A DNA stretch of 37,607 bases from DATJHM01 sp035493895. GTDB lineage: Bacteria; Chloroflexota; Ktedonobacteria; Ktedonobacterales; Ktedonobacteraceae. Below, one piece after another: positions 26,488 to 35,461 of the stretch. The position numbers and the translations under genes were made by a program. Under the pieces are notes generated by a model. It was given only the letters and a program-made list of their open reading frames with translations. It was not told the DNA's origin and made no database searches. The stretch covers positions 1 to 37,607 of the forward strand of contig DATJHM010000081.1 of NCBI GenBank assembly GCA_035493895.1, in the 5' to 3' direction. Each line of letters begins with the position of its first letter. Positions within the stretch are counted from its first letter, which is position 1.

Positions 26488-28713
26488 CTAATCGAAGTTT
26501 TGGCCCGGTCGGGTGATCGCTGTGAGCTTGACGAGAGAGCTGGCGTAGGTTTGCTCTTTACCCGATAAAGGAGGAAGACCAGCAGCCATCAGGGCAGCAC
26601 CAGAGAGGACTGCTGGATATTCCTGAAGGGAAGAGGGCGCAGGCAGAGCGTGCAGAGGCTCGATGCGATACAGGGCATCGGGCTTGAGATGACAGAGCCG
26701 CAGTGGAGGATGCGAACCACCGAAGACCTGATCGCGCTGGAAGAAGAAGAGCACAGCCTGATCACGCGTCTGGGAAACATACTGCACTGCGGCGAACTGG
26801 TTGCGGGTGGCGTGCGGCGAGAGGAGCCAGGATTGTTCGCCATCCTGAACCAGATGGCGGATCTGTTTGTAGATGGCGATCCAGCTCGCGGCCTCGTCCA
26901 TCTCTTCGCTACTCCAGTGAATCAGATTGCCGCCGACACCTAACGCGCCGAGCATAGAGACATGGAAACGGAATGCGAGCGGGATCTGCCCACGCCCGGC
27001 ATCGGTCACCCACGCACTCATCACGCGTGCAGGCAATGTCAGCGAGAAGCCTTCCTGAATCAATAATCGTGCCTCGGGGTGCGTATTATCGCTGGCCCAG
27101 ACTTCGTCGGTTCGACGCAGGATCGCAAGGTCTGCACGCCCACCACCGCTGGCGCAAGATTCGATAGCGAGCGCAGGGTGATGCGCACGTAGAGCGTCCA
27201 TCAGTGCATAGACTCCATAGGTGTGACGCACCCAGAGTTCGCGGGCCTCACCCCCCTGAGCGAGATAGTCGGTCCAGCCAGGCTCACTGATGGGGCGATT
27301 CATATCCCACTTGAGATAGGCGATGGGATGCTCGGTCAGCAAGCGATTGAGGATCTCAAAGAGATAGCCGCGCACATCTTCCCGGCCCAGATTGAGCACC
27401 AGTTGATTGCGTGCCTCGCTGCGAGAGCGCGAGGGAAAAGCGTAGACCCAATCGGGGTGGGCACGATACAACTCACTGTCGGGATTGACCATCTCTGGCT
27501 CAACCCAGAGACCGAACTCCATTCCGAGAGCATGGACGCGCTCGATCAGCGGTCCCAGGCCACGAGGGAACTTCTGGGGGTCAGGGTGCCAGTCTCCCAG
27601 GCCAGCAGCATCGGACACGCGCCCCACAAACCAGCCATCATCAACAACAAACAGCTCCACGCCCAGACGCGCAGCCAACTCGGCGAGTTCGCTCTGTCCC
27701 TGCTCGCTGACAGCAAAGGTCGTCGCCTCCCAGGAATTGTAGAGGACCGGGCGAGGTTGCAGCGCCTGGGGCCTGGGCAGAACCGTCTCGCGCACATAGC
27801 GATGCAGACGTTGGCGCGCACCATTCAAACCATCGTTGGCAAAACCTGCCACAAAATCCGGCGTTGTGAAGGTTTCCCCTGCGCCCAGTTGCCAGGCAAA
27901 ATCGTGCTCTGAGATTCCCCCGACCACCGTTGCCTTGCCTGTCACATCGCAATTCACACGGATCAGCCAATTGCCGCTCCAGGCCAGTGAGGCAAAATAG
28001 ACTTCGGGAGCAAGCTGGCCCGGCGTAGGCTCATTCTCAATAGCCAACCAGGGCGCGGCATTCAGACTGGTAATCCCACGGCGCGACTCCAGCAATGTTG
28101 TTCCCGCGACCAGGGGACGGCGCTGAATCTGCGACTCGCCCGCCCACTGGCCCGCCAGCGTGGTCAGCGTACGCGAGGAAAATGAGCGTGGCAGATGCCA
28201 GGCAGCAGAGAAGGCGCGCTCCAGACGGATCGGCTCGTTTCCTTCGTTGCGCCAGAGAGCAGAGCGGATAATCAGATCGTTGGCAGGATTGAGCTGATAG
28301 CGTAGGAGCAGCGTCAACGGATAGTGCCGATCACGCAGATACAGCGTCAGTCCGGGGAGGTGAGCGCTGTCCGGCAAGAGCTCAGCGCGCTCATAGCACA
28401 GATCCAGGTCGCGCACCCCATCGGCAAAGACTGCCCGGGCCGCCAACTCGCCATAGCGCAAACCGCCATAGCCGGGATACTCTTCCGCCGCGCTGGTCAG
28501 CGCCGGGTCCTGCGACGAATGCGCTCGAGCAAGGTGGGGATCGGGCAGATCGGCCAGCGTTGCCAGGCGCGGTCCCCAATGCAGATTGACGACCAGACCA
28601 TCACTGGTCACGCCCAGCGCATAAGTGCTATGTTCCGTCACCAGTGCCCAGAGAGGACGGCTCTGGTCAGTAATAATACCTGGCTCCAGCATGACAGAAG
28701 AGAGATCGTTCAT
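26488..28713 (-). CDS. Alpha-galactosidase, GH36 family
   Basis: The 741-residue protein has the GH36 layout: an N-terminal beta-sandwich (1-310), a TIM barrel with LYNSWEATTF, FVVDDGWF and WVEPEMVNPDS, and a C-terminal beta domain. The nucleophile should be D470 in YLKWDMNR and the acid/base D542 in SDNTHPEAR. CASGGGR between them is also typical. It cleaves terminal alpha-galactosides such as melibiose or raffinose. No signal peptide is seen, so it acts in the cytosol. It is divergent from the S9 peptidase, and a promoter with a palindrome lies just upstream. Confidence 0.95.
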   Translation of the reverse strand: MNDLSSVMLEPGIITDQSRPLWALVTEHSTYALGVTSDGLVVNLHWGPRLATLADLPDPHLARAHSSQDPALTSAAEEYPGYGGLRYGELAARAVFADGVRDLDLCYERAELLPDSAHLPGLTLYLRDRHYPLTLLLRYQLNPANDLIIRSALWRNEGNEPIRLERAFSAAWHLPRSFSSRTLTTLAGQWAGESQIQRRPLVAGTTLLESRRGITSLNAAPWLAIENEPTPGQLAPEVYFASLAWSGNWLIRVNCDVTGKATVVGGISEHDFAWQLGAGETFTTPDFVAGFANDGLNGARQRLHRYVRETVLPRPQALQPRPVLYNSWEATTFAVSEQGQSELAELAARLGVELFVVDDGWFVGRVSDAAGLGDWHPDPQKFPRGLGPLIERVHALGMEFGLWVEPEMVNPDSELYRAHPDWVYAFPSRSRSEARNQLVLNLGREDVRGYLFEILNRLLTEHPIAYLKWDMNRPISEPGWTDYLAQGGEARELWVRHTYGVYALMDALRAHHPALAIESCASGGGRADLAILRRTDEVWASDNTHPEARLLIQEGFSLTLPARVMSAWVTDAGRGQIPLAFRFHVSMLGALGVGGNLIHWSSEEMDEAASWIAIYKQIRHLVQDGEQSWLLSPHATRNQFAAVQYVSQTRDQAVLFFFQRDQVFGGSHPPLRLCHLKPDALYRIEPLHALPAPSSLQEYPAVLSGAALMAAGLPPLSGKEQTYASSLVKLTAITRPGQNFD

Positions 28714-28736
28714 AGTTTTGTGTGTTTTCCAACTTT

Positions 28737-28789
28737 CTTTAATGATTAAAGTTAAGCTGAGTATACCTGTGAAAGAATTCGCCTGTCAA
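28737..28789 (-). promoter_or_regulatory. Sigma70-type promoter and palindromic operator of the alpha-galactosidase
   Basis: On the minus strand TTGACA (28789-28784) is followed by 18 bases and TATACT (28765-28760). The palindrome CTTTAATGATTAAAG lies at 28737-28751 just after the -10, where a repressor would block transcription. The ATG follows 24 bases further on. Much of this promoter matches the peptidase promoter facing the other way. Confidence 0.7.
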
Positions 28790-28905
28790 GCGCCTCGATC
28801 CTCTGAATCCGCAACGTTCTCGCCCTCACCCAAAACAGACGGAACGGGCAGAAGGAGAGAAGAATGAAAAAAGACACCTTTTCCTGCTGGAAAGTGAGGC
28901 TCTCC

Positions 28906-28958
28906 TTGACAGGCGAGCACTTTCTCAGTATGCTTTAGTTTAATCAGTGATTAAACTA
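28906..28958 (+). promoter_or_regulatory. Sigma70-type promoter and palindromic operator of the S9 peptidase
   Basis: TTGACA at 28906-28911, 17 bases, then TATGCT at 28929-28934 form a good promoter. A perfect palindrome with arms TAGTTTAATCA and TGATTAAACTA around a central G covers 28936-28958, over the expected transcription start. Both parts echo the alpha-galactosidase promoter, so one LacI/GntR/ROK-type repressor may govern both. No such regulator is in the window. Confidence 0.72.
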
Positions 28959-29054
28959 ACTGATCGGAGTGCAGGGAGGGGAGATGCTATAGCGCAACGA
29001 AGATATTCCTCTGGTCGGGCAAGCCCTACGATACCAATGGGAAGGATGAACGCA

Positions 29055-30902
29055 GTGACTGGTAAAGACGCAATTGATATTACGAGCTATATTAGTGTGC
29101 CACGAGCGCATAATCCGTCCTGGTCATACGACGGAATGCATCTTGCTTATATCGCTGATATTGATGGTTTAGATCAGGTCTGGGTCACCTCTGGCACAGA
29201 AGAGCCGAGACAGGTCACACATCTTACTGAACGGGTTGAGCAGGTTGCCTGGTCGCCTGTCGATCAACAAATGATTATTTCGATCGATGTCGGTGGCAAT
29301 GAACATTTCCAGCTCTCCCTCCTTGGACTCAATGGGGAACTACGAGCATTGACAAATGCGCCCCATGTCATCCATCACTTCGGAAGCTGGTCGCCAGATG
29401 GTACACACATCAGTTACAGCAGCAACCAGCGGAATCCAGCATTTTTTGACGTCTGGGTCATGGGCGTCTCTTCCGGCCAAACACGTTGCGTCATGCAAAG
29501 TGATGAAACGTTGCTGGCAAATGCATGGTCTCCCGATGGCAGTCATCTTATCGTGAGCCGCCTTAACACTGAATTAGATTTTGATCTCTTTCTGCTTCCC
29601 CTCAACGGAGATGCACCGCGCTTACTCACAGCGCATCAGGAAGAAGCCAACTACGAAAGCCCTTGCTTTGCGCCTGATGGTGAGAAGCTCTATATACTGA
29701 CCAACTATAATCGTGAATTTATGGCTCCAGCATGTCTCGATCTCGCGACTACACTTCCAGCAAATGAACATGCCCCTCTCCGTTTCCTGACAGAGACCTC
29801 CTGGGATGCAGAAGGTGGACTCGCGCTTTCTGCGGATAAGAAGCTCCTCTCCTGGGCGATCAACAACAATGGTTACTCGCAATTGAAATTTTATGAGCTG
29901 GCAACAGGCCAGGAGTTGCCAGCCCCCCAATTGCCACCAGGGGTAATTGAAGGTATCGTATGGGCACCAGATACAATGCAAGTCGCCTTCAGCCTCAATG
30001 GTTCGCGACATAACGGCAATATCTGGCGAGCATCGCCTGACGCGAGCGCCGCCCAACAACTTACAAACATTCACCTGAGGCTTGATACAACAACGCTTGT
30101 TGAACCAGAGCTTATTCACTACACCTCATTTGACGGCCTGGAAATCCCTGCCTATTATTATCGTCCAGAGGCAACCCCAGGAGAGACGAATGCCGGTCTA
30201 CCCGTCATTGTATTTGTACATGGGGGACCAGAAAGCCAGTTTCGTCCGCTCTATGCAGCCCCCTGGATGCCTCCATTGCAATACTATTTAAAGAAGGGCT
30301 TTGCCGTCTTTGCTCCGAATGTTCGTGGGAGTCTGGGATATGGCAAAACCTTTGTCCATCTCGATGATGTGCAATTGCGTCCAAATAGCGTTGCCGATTT
30401 GAAAGCGGGAGTAGAATGGCTCATTAGTGATGGAGGAGCAGATCCACGACGGATTGGGATTATGGGGCGCAGTTATGGTGGCTTTATGGTGCTCGCGGCA
30501 ATCACCAGCTATCCGGATCTCTGGGCAGCAGCGGTCGATATTGTGGGCATCGCTAATTTCGTCACCTTTCTCGAGAATACTGGTCCGTGGCGGCGTAAGT
30601 GGCGTGAAGCTGAATATGGGAGTCTGGAAAAAGATCGTGCTGTTCTGGAGCAAATTTCGCCAATTCATCGGGTAGATCACATTAAGGCTCCGCTTCTCAT
30701 CATGCACGGTGCAAATGACTCCCGCGTCCCTGTCAGCGAGGCGGAGCAGATGAAAAGCGCACTACAAGCACGCAATGTACCAGTTGACTATCTGCGTTTT
30801 GAAAACGAAGGCCACTTCATGCTTCACCACACGACACAACTCAAGGCCTATCCAGCGATAAGTAATTGGTTCGAACAATTTATGCGCAAAGCAGATGCCT
30901 GA
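29055..30902 (+). CDS. S9 family peptidase (acylaminoacyl/prolyl oligopeptidase type)
   Basis: The protein of about 615 residues has an N-terminal beta-propeller built from WSPDG-type repeats (AHNPSWSYDGMHLAYIAD, HHFGSWSPDGTHISYSS, ANAWSPDGSHLIVS). A C-terminal alpha/beta hydrolase carries the nucleophile in GRSYGG, aspartate in HGANDSRVP and histidine in NEGHFM. Such enzymes release short peptides or acylated residues from oligopeptides. No signal peptide is seen. The frame is open back to 28947. GGAAGG best serves a GTG at 29055, while ATG 29046 directly abuts the site. It is controlled by the promoter and operator at 28906-28958 and ends 19 bases from the convergent MBL gene. Confidence 0.92.
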   Translation: MTGKDAIDITSYISVPRAHNPSWSYDGMHLAYIADIDGLDQVWVTSGTEEPRQVTHLTERVEQVAWSPVDQQMIISIDVGGNEHFQLSLLGLNGELRALTNAPHVIHHFGSWSPDGTHISYSSNQRNPAFFDVWVMGVSSGQTRCVMQSDETLLANAWSPDGSHLIVSRLNTELDFDLFLLPLNGDAPRLLTAHQEEANYESPCFAPDGEKLYILTNYNREFMAPACLDLATTLPANEHAPLRFLTETSWDAEGGLALSADKKLLSWAINNNGYSQLKFYELATGQELPAPQLPPGVIEGIVWAPDTMQVAFSLNGSRHNGNIWRASPDASAAQQLTNIHLRLDTTTLVEPELIHYTSFDGLEIPAYYYRPEATPGETNAGLPVIVFVHGGPESQFRPLYAAPWMPPLQYYLKKGFAVFAPNVRGSLGYGKTFVHLDDVQLRPNSVADLKAGVEWLISDGGADPRRIGIMGRSYGGFMVLAAITSYPDLWAAAVDIVGIANFVTFLENTGPWRRKWREAEYGSLEKDRAVLEQISPIHRVDHIKAPLLIMHGANDSRVPVSEAEQMKSALQARNVPVDYLRFENEGHFMLHHTTQLKAYPAISNWFEQFMRKADA

Positions 30903-30921
30903 TATTCTATCAGTGTCTTTT

Positions 30922-31785
30922 TTAAGGGATGATTGTTGCTGGATCGACCGACTCGGTAACAAACGGTGAGAGCAGGCGTCTGATATCATAAATATGTGAG
31001 GCGACGAAGAATGCCTTTTCTTGTAGAGCACGCGCGATAAACACGTTGCGGCTCTGCTTGAGCGCTTCTAGATCGTCCCGTAAAACCATCCACGTTGGAT
31101 ATGCCAGCTCGACGGGATGATGATACAGATCGCCGATGAAATATGCCACCTGTCCGCCAGCCTGTAAGCGTATCAACTCATGTCCTGGCGACTCGCCCGG
31201 CGCTGCCAGCACGTGAATCTGCGCGTTGATTTCCAGATCGTTTTCAATCAATGTTAACTTCTTGCGTTGCTGTAACACGCCCAGGGTATGGCTGATCAGT
31301 GAGTCCGGGTTCTGGAGTGACTTCTGTACACTGTCGCTGTCCCAGTCCGCCTTACCGAGATAATACATCGCCTGCGGATAGGCGGGTACGTATGCCCCAT
31401 CTTGCAGTATCGTCGAGCCACTAATATGATCGAAATGATAATGGGTAAAGACCACATGGGTAATCTCGTCTGCTCTGACCCCGATCTCCGCTAGCTGCGC
31501 GATCAGTGTCGGTGGAGCAGGGATCTCATGCTGCTCATATTCGGTCCCGATAAACCCATCGCTATCGCCTGAATCGATAAGCAGGGAAAGGGCAGGCGTG
31601 TGAATATGGATGCATTGCGCTGGTATGATCGATGGTTTTGAGCAGATTGCCAGCCACTCCGGGCTAAGATCAGGCCATGGCGTATGCATCTCGTTTGCCA
31701 GAGGGAATTGCAAATAACTTGATGTAAGGATCGAGACGGTCGCTTCACCCATGCGAAATTGCTGTATGTAGGAACGATCTCCCAT
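30922..31785 (-). CDS. MBL-fold metallo-hydrolase
   Basis: The 287-residue protein has the two-metal site of the metallo-beta-lactamase fold: HYHFDH (H115, H117, D119, H120), H in GESPGHE, D in GDLYHHP and H in ASHI. It has no signal peptide. The layout matches soluble lactonase-like or related hydrolases, some of which open homoserine lactones. The substrate cannot be told from sequence, so the call stops at the fold. GGAG lies about 12 bases before the ATG. It is convergent with the S9 peptidase. Confidence 0.9.
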   Translation of the reverse strand: MGDRSYIQQFRMGEATVSILTSSYLQFPLANEMHTPWPDLSPEWLAICSKPSIIPAQCIHIHTPALSLLIDSGDSDGFIGTEYEQHEIPAPPTLIAQLAEIGVRADEITHVVFTHYHFDHISGSTILQDGAYVPAYPQAMYYLGKADWDSDSVQKSLQNPDSLISHTLGVLQQRKKLTLIENDLEINAQIHVLAAPGESPGHELIRLQAGGQVAYFIGDLYHHPVELAYPTWMVLRDDLEALKQSRNVFIARALQEKAFFVASHIYDIRRLLSPFVTESVDPATIIP

Positions 31786-32165
31786 GCTGCATCAATCTCC
31801 TTGAGTATTATGATTTTCTGATAGTATACATCATCAATGGCATCTCTCCTTTGAAAGGGAGAGATGTTTCTTTTTCCCTCTTTTACTGGTAGTGTGCAGT
31901 AGCAAGTGAAACGGTGGGAAGAGAGGGCACGCCATGTTTCCGGGTGAGATGACCGGTGGGGGAACGAGGGCGGTCAGCGTAGCACAAAAGTTTACCAATG
32001 ACATTCCTGGTGGAATCCCTCCTCCGGGTGATGTGCCACATTCCTGAGCGGGCTATACTACCTGCATGTAGGGGCACAACCCACTACCTATGTAAGTCTG
32101 GTCAATACTCATTTATATTAATAGTTTTGGAAATAGACTTTTCAGAATCACAAGGATGGTTAAAA
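31786..32165. other. Intergenic region with a hairpin and T-rich tract
   Basis: CATCTCTCC/GGAGAGATG (31841-31849 and 31858-31866) form a hairpin followed on the plus strand by TTTCTTTTT. This looks like a terminator, but no plus-strand gene lies just before it. The rest, to the precursor gene, carries no gene that can be supported. A minus-strand frame at 31883-32077 has no ribosome-binding site and is not called. AT-rich DNA before 32160 probably holds the precursor promoter. Confidence 0.4.
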
Positions 32166-32381
32166 ATGCAAAAAAATACTATTCGTCAGACAAAAGCAAT
32201 TGAAAATCAGCAGGTACAAAAGCATATGAGCGAGCAGGCCGAAGTAGAACTCAACGATGCAGAGCTTGCTCGCATCAGTGGCGCTGCCGGCACTTCTTTT
32301 CATCCGTACATTGGGCGCTTTAACGACTATCATTACAATCGTTACTTCAGGCATGGTAACCGTTGGGGTCACCACTGCTAA
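32166..32381 (+). CDS. RiPP precursor-like small peptide
   Basis: The 71-residue peptide has a leader-like N-terminal part ending in ELNDAELARISGAAG, the form of double-glycine-type leaders (EL..xELxxIxGG/GA) in class II lanthipeptide and related RiPP precursors. The following core, TSFHPYIGRFNDYHYNRYF and then RHGNRWGHHC, is rich in Tyr, His, Arg and Asn and ends in a single Cys. One cysteine makes ordinary lanthionine bridging limited. AAGGATGG lies nine bases upstream and a perfect terminator follows, so this is a single-gene unit. No modification enzyme, protease or dedicated transporter is adjacent. The RiPP assignment is inference from the leader pattern. Confidence 0.6.
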   Translation: MQKNTIRQTKAIENQQVQKHMSEQAEVELNDAELARISGAAGTSFHPYIGRFNDYHYNRYFRHGNRWGHHC

Positions 32382-32432
32382 TCAGCAAGATTGTTTTCCT
32401 GCCAGACAGTATAGAGATTATTGTTGCTCCTC

Positions 32433-32480
32433 TGTGCCCTTTCCTCAACTCTTTGTTTGAGGAAAGGGCACACTATTTTT
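32433..32480 (+). terminator. Rho-independent terminator after the RiPP-like gene
   Basis: TGTGCCCTTTCCTCAA (32433-32448) and its exact complement (32457-32472) form a 16-bp stem with an 8-base loop, followed by CTATTTTTCT on the plus strand. It ends the transcript of the small precursor gene 50 bases upstream. Confidence 0.9.
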
Positions 32481-32495
32481 CTACCCAATAGCACA

Positions 32496-33086
32496 TTATG
32501 CAATCCTGGCAAAGTCCTCAGTCAGCCAGTATCTTCCATGGCGAGCATCGAACAAAACATCAACACCCAGTTGCTTGATCTGGGTATTCAAAATGTTTTG
32601 CCGGTGGCCGTCATCTGGCGGTCGTTCGGCCATCATTGCCTGATGCAATGCCAGCACGCCACGCTCACTTATATCTTCGGTGAAACCGATATTCTCGGCT
32701 GCCACGAGCCAGGTTATGCCTTGCTGCTTTTCACGATCTCCCAATCCGGCTTCGCCAGGCAACTGGTGGGCAAGCTGGTTCGCGGCCGTCATCGTGAGAT
32801 CATGCTGGTAGGCACTGCGTGCGAGCGCATCGCTCCATTGCAATGGCGAGAGTCTCGCGGCAACACGATCCTTATTGATAGCATCAAAGACGGCCTGTGC
32901 GATCTGGTGCTCTTGAGTCGTGGGGGACGTAGCCGCGGTGGCAGACGTGGTATCGGTTGATGATGGTAGTGGTGGTATCCCCACGCTGATCGTACAAGCC
33001 GCCATCTGCGTGCCACACAGGAGCAAAAGGATGATCAGGCCCGCAGGTCTATACCAGATGTTTTTCTTCCCTGAATCATTTCGCAT
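32496..33086 (-). CDS. CAP/SCP-domain lipoprotein (YkwD-like)
   Basis: The 196-residue protein begins with a basic stretch and hydrophobic core ending in a lipobox (MAAC, Cys about 31), so it is probably lipid-anchored outside the membrane. A Ser/Thr/Pro-rich linker leads to a CAP domain: AVFDAINKDRVAARLSPLQW, H in SAYQHDLTM, AAENIGFTED and GHRQNILN with the usual site residues. Bacterial CAP proteins of this type are secreted and mostly uncharacterised. It is convergent with the precursor gene. Confidence 0.88.
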   Translation of the reverse strand: MRNDSGKKNIWYRPAGLIILLLLCGTQMAACTISVGIPPLPSSTDTTSATAATSPTTQEHQIAQAVFDAINKDRVAARLSPLQWSDALARSAYQHDLTMTAANQLAHQLPGEAGLGDREKQQGITWLVAAENIGFTEDISERGVLALHQAMMAERPPDDGHRQNILNTQIKQLGVDVLFDARHGRYWLTEDFARIA

Positions 33087-33287
33087 AGCGTTTCAATTGT
33101 CTTCCTTACTCTCTCTCCCTGTCCAACAAGATCCACTCTCTTCTTATAGAGAACGTAAAATGACGCTGTTTTCAGTAGGTGGCCTGAGCATACGCGAATC
33201 CCTTTTTCAAGCTACTCTTTCTTTCTTTACGTTCTAACGCTGAAATTGTTTCTCGGGAAGCCTGTTCACTTTGTCCTGAACAAAACA

Positions 33288-33323
33288 AAACGACCTGGTA
33301 GCATCGATGCTACCAGGTCGTTT
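33288..33323 (-). terminator. Perfect 36-bp palindrome, likely terminator
   Basis: AAACGACCTGGTAGCATC is followed at once by its exact complement. On the minus strand the stem is followed by TTTTGTTTTGTT, so it may terminate transcripts from the small gene or the synthetase remnant upstream. No loop bases are left, apart from those opened by the hairpin turn. Confidence 0.6.
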
Positions 33324-33434
33324 GCAGGACAACCCAATGAGGAAGGCCACTCTCGCCAGCATAGTAGAAAATATTACAAGAGTTTTGAGGTGATGCTCCT
33401 CATCTGCGGAGCGAGATGTATCGAGCGAGTTCGT

Positions 33435-33463
33435 GGACGCCATTCCGCAGCGGAATGGCGTCC
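33435..33463. repeat. 29-bp REP-like palindrome
   Basis: Arms of 14 bases, GGACGCCATTCCGC and its complement, pair perfectly around a central A. It stands between genes and has the look of a dispersed palindromic element, although only one copy is in the window. Confidence 0.5.
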
Positions 33464-33501
33464 CACTTGAGCCTGGAGAGCAAGGGACCCTCGAGCCGCC
33501 A

Positions 33502-33723
33502 TCACGATCGGGATTGCGATAAACGCTCTACTGCTCTTACAGGTAGTATCACTCTGCTACAGGCACAATAGACGGCAACATGACCATCAAAGGATGCTGG
33601 TAAAGGGCCCTTAAGCTTATGCTGAACAAGACGATAGGATTGATCATCGATACGCGCATAGGTGCCAGCAGGAGCAACCTCGCCTGCGTGCCAGGTAAGA
33701 AACGCTTCTGTCTCCATTTGCAT
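33502..33723 (-). CDS. Small hypothetical protein (73 residues)
   Basis: GGGAG lies seven bases before the ATG, supporting translation. The sequence contains GEVAPAGTYARIDDQSYR and GPLPASFDGHVAVYCACSR, which reads like a compact conserved domain, with two cysteines near the end. No named family is recognised with certainty. It ends before the palindromes and stands just downstream of the synthetase remnant on the same strand. Confidence 0.6.
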   Translation of the reverse strand: MQMETEAFLTWHAGEVAPAGTYARIDDQSYRLVQHKLKGPLPASFDGHVAVYCACSRVILPVRAVERLSQSRS

Positions 33724-33854
33724 GGGCGTCTCCCTTCATCAGAGTAGTTACACATCTGAATAAAAGGGTAGCATCGCTCAAGCACATGGCGGTCACAGGT
33801 ACGCATATACTTTTCACAATCACATCACACAATCTCACGTTTTCTGCTACTTTT

Positions 33855-35461
33855 CTACTTTTGCTTCGTAATCTCCAGATCCCAGGCTTTGATAGCATTT
33901 TCTCGCAACACAAACTTCTGTACCTTCCCACTACCAGTCAGAGGATAGGATGTAACGAATTGAAAGTAGCGAGGGATCTTCTGGTGGCTAATCTGCCCCT
34001 TGCAATACGTGCGTAGCTCTCGTTCGCTGAGTTCGCGCCTTGTTCAGGGATAACAACGGCCAGCAACTCTTCACCAAAGAACGCGTCCGGCACACCCACG
34101 ACCTGTACATCGGCAACTTTGGGATGGCGAATGAGGAACTCCTCGATCTCACGCGGAAAGAGATTTTCACCACCGCGAATAACCATGTCCCTGAGGCGAC
34201 CTACGATGTTAACATAACCCCGTCCATCCATCGTTGCCAGATCACCTGTGTGCAGCCATCCTTCACGATCAATGGCTTCTGCGGTTCTCTCGGGCAGATT
34301 GTAGTAGCCAGCCATGACAAGATAGCCGCGGCAACAGAGTTCTCCGCGTTCCCCAATGAGGACCACGCCGCCTGTTTCTGGATCAATAATCTTCACCTCG
34401 GTATGTGGAAGTGGTATACCCACGGTCGCAGACTTCAGGACAAACGAATCGTCGGAGATCGTCGTCGTAATGCCGCAGGTCGCTTCGGTCTGACCAAAGC
34501 CAATAAAGACATTCGCCCCCCATTGCGCTTTGACTTGCTCCATTAAGGCCACAGGAACGGGAGCACCTCCTGTCCCAACAAGCTTGAGCGCAGAGAGATC
34601 ATAGTTGTTGGCATCAGGGTGCTGCATGATGGCAGTGATCATAGTCGGAGTCCCTGACACAAAGGTACAACGCTCACGGCTGATGATTTGTAAGGCTTTG
34701 ACGGGATCAAAGGCCAATAAGGGATGGAGTGAGCAGCCAAGTAAAAGAGTGGCGATGGTCCCCGCCACACAGCCCATCGCGTGAAAGAAAGGCACCAGCA
34801 CACACATGGCGGTCTCTTGATCAATTCCCCAGCGCCGAGTCAGGAACCATGCATTGTTGAGCAGAGCAGCATGGGTCAACAATGCGCCTTTGGGAGAGCC
34901 TGTTGTGCCTGAGGTATACAGTAACAGAGCGAGATCGGACGACGTGACGGAAGCCTGTCGCTCGCTCAGCGCCGCCTCACTGATTTGCTCTCCGCCAGCG
35001 ATTACCTCATCAAAGAGGAAGGGCCTCCATCCCTCTGCCATCTGCACATCAACAGGAGGAATACCCAACAGGCACACAGAGCGAAGCAGGGGAAGCCGCT
35101 CACCTGTCACTTTTCCCGGCTGCTCAGCGGGAGCGGTGAGAGAGCGAATAGTTGCCAGGCAATCATGATTGCGTATGCGCGCCATAAAAAACAGGGTACG
35201 GACGTCACCCTGTTTCAGAATGTATTCAACCTCAGCTGCACGAAGGACGGGGTTAATCGTAAGGAGAACCAGGCCGACTTTGGCCGCCGCCAGTTGCAAA
35301 AGCGGCCATTCCGGCAGATTAGCAGCCCAGACAGCTATATGGTCTCCCCTGTCCAGACCCAAAGCCATCAATCCCCGGGCAGTGGCATTGACGCGTTCAT
35401 GATAGTCCCGATAGGTCCAACGAATATCGAGTGCCTCACCAAATTTGAGAGGCCCTCGCAT
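33855..35461 (-). pseudogene. Acyl-CoA synthetase (AMP-binding) remnant: N-terminal loss and frameshift
   Basis: The body is a clear fatty-acyl-CoA synthetase: LLLYTSGTTGSPKGALLTH, GFGQTEATCG, LHTGDLATMDGRGY and GRLRDMVIRGGENLFP. Two lesions are seen. First, near 34029-34033 one base appears lost (AACTCAGC where AACCTCAGC would keep frame). The shifted frame then reads the correct C-terminus, with RTYCKGQISHQKIPRYFQFV and TGSGKVQKFVLRE, to a stop at 33855. Second, homology starts only at about ALDIRWTYRDY, so some 35-40 N-terminal residues are missing, and codons before that belong to the neighbouring regulator. The frame as it stands ends at 33938. A sequencing error could explain the first lesion, but not the second. 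Confidence 0.75.

Larger units (their letters stand above)
33087..33501. other. Intergenic region carrying two large palindromes
   Basis: About 400 bases without a supported gene. Open frames on both strands here largely reflect the palindromes at 33288-33323 and 33435-33463. The CAP gene promoter should lie near 33087-33200. Confidence 0.45.

Noticed and set aside
28864..28938. A 24-codon frame with a good AAGGAG site upstream of the S9 peptidase
   Set aside because: It overlaps the peptidase promoter and operator, so it would not be on that transcript. Without homologues it is probably chance.
30922..31785. Calling the MBL-fold protein a homoserine-lactone lactonase
   Set aside because: The metal ligands are common to many MBL hydrolases, and nothing in the context supports quorum quenching.
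31883..32077. Minus-strand 64-codon frame between the MBL and precursor genes
   Set aside because: It has no ribosome-binding site and no recognisable domain. It might be a remnant, but it is not supportable as a gene.
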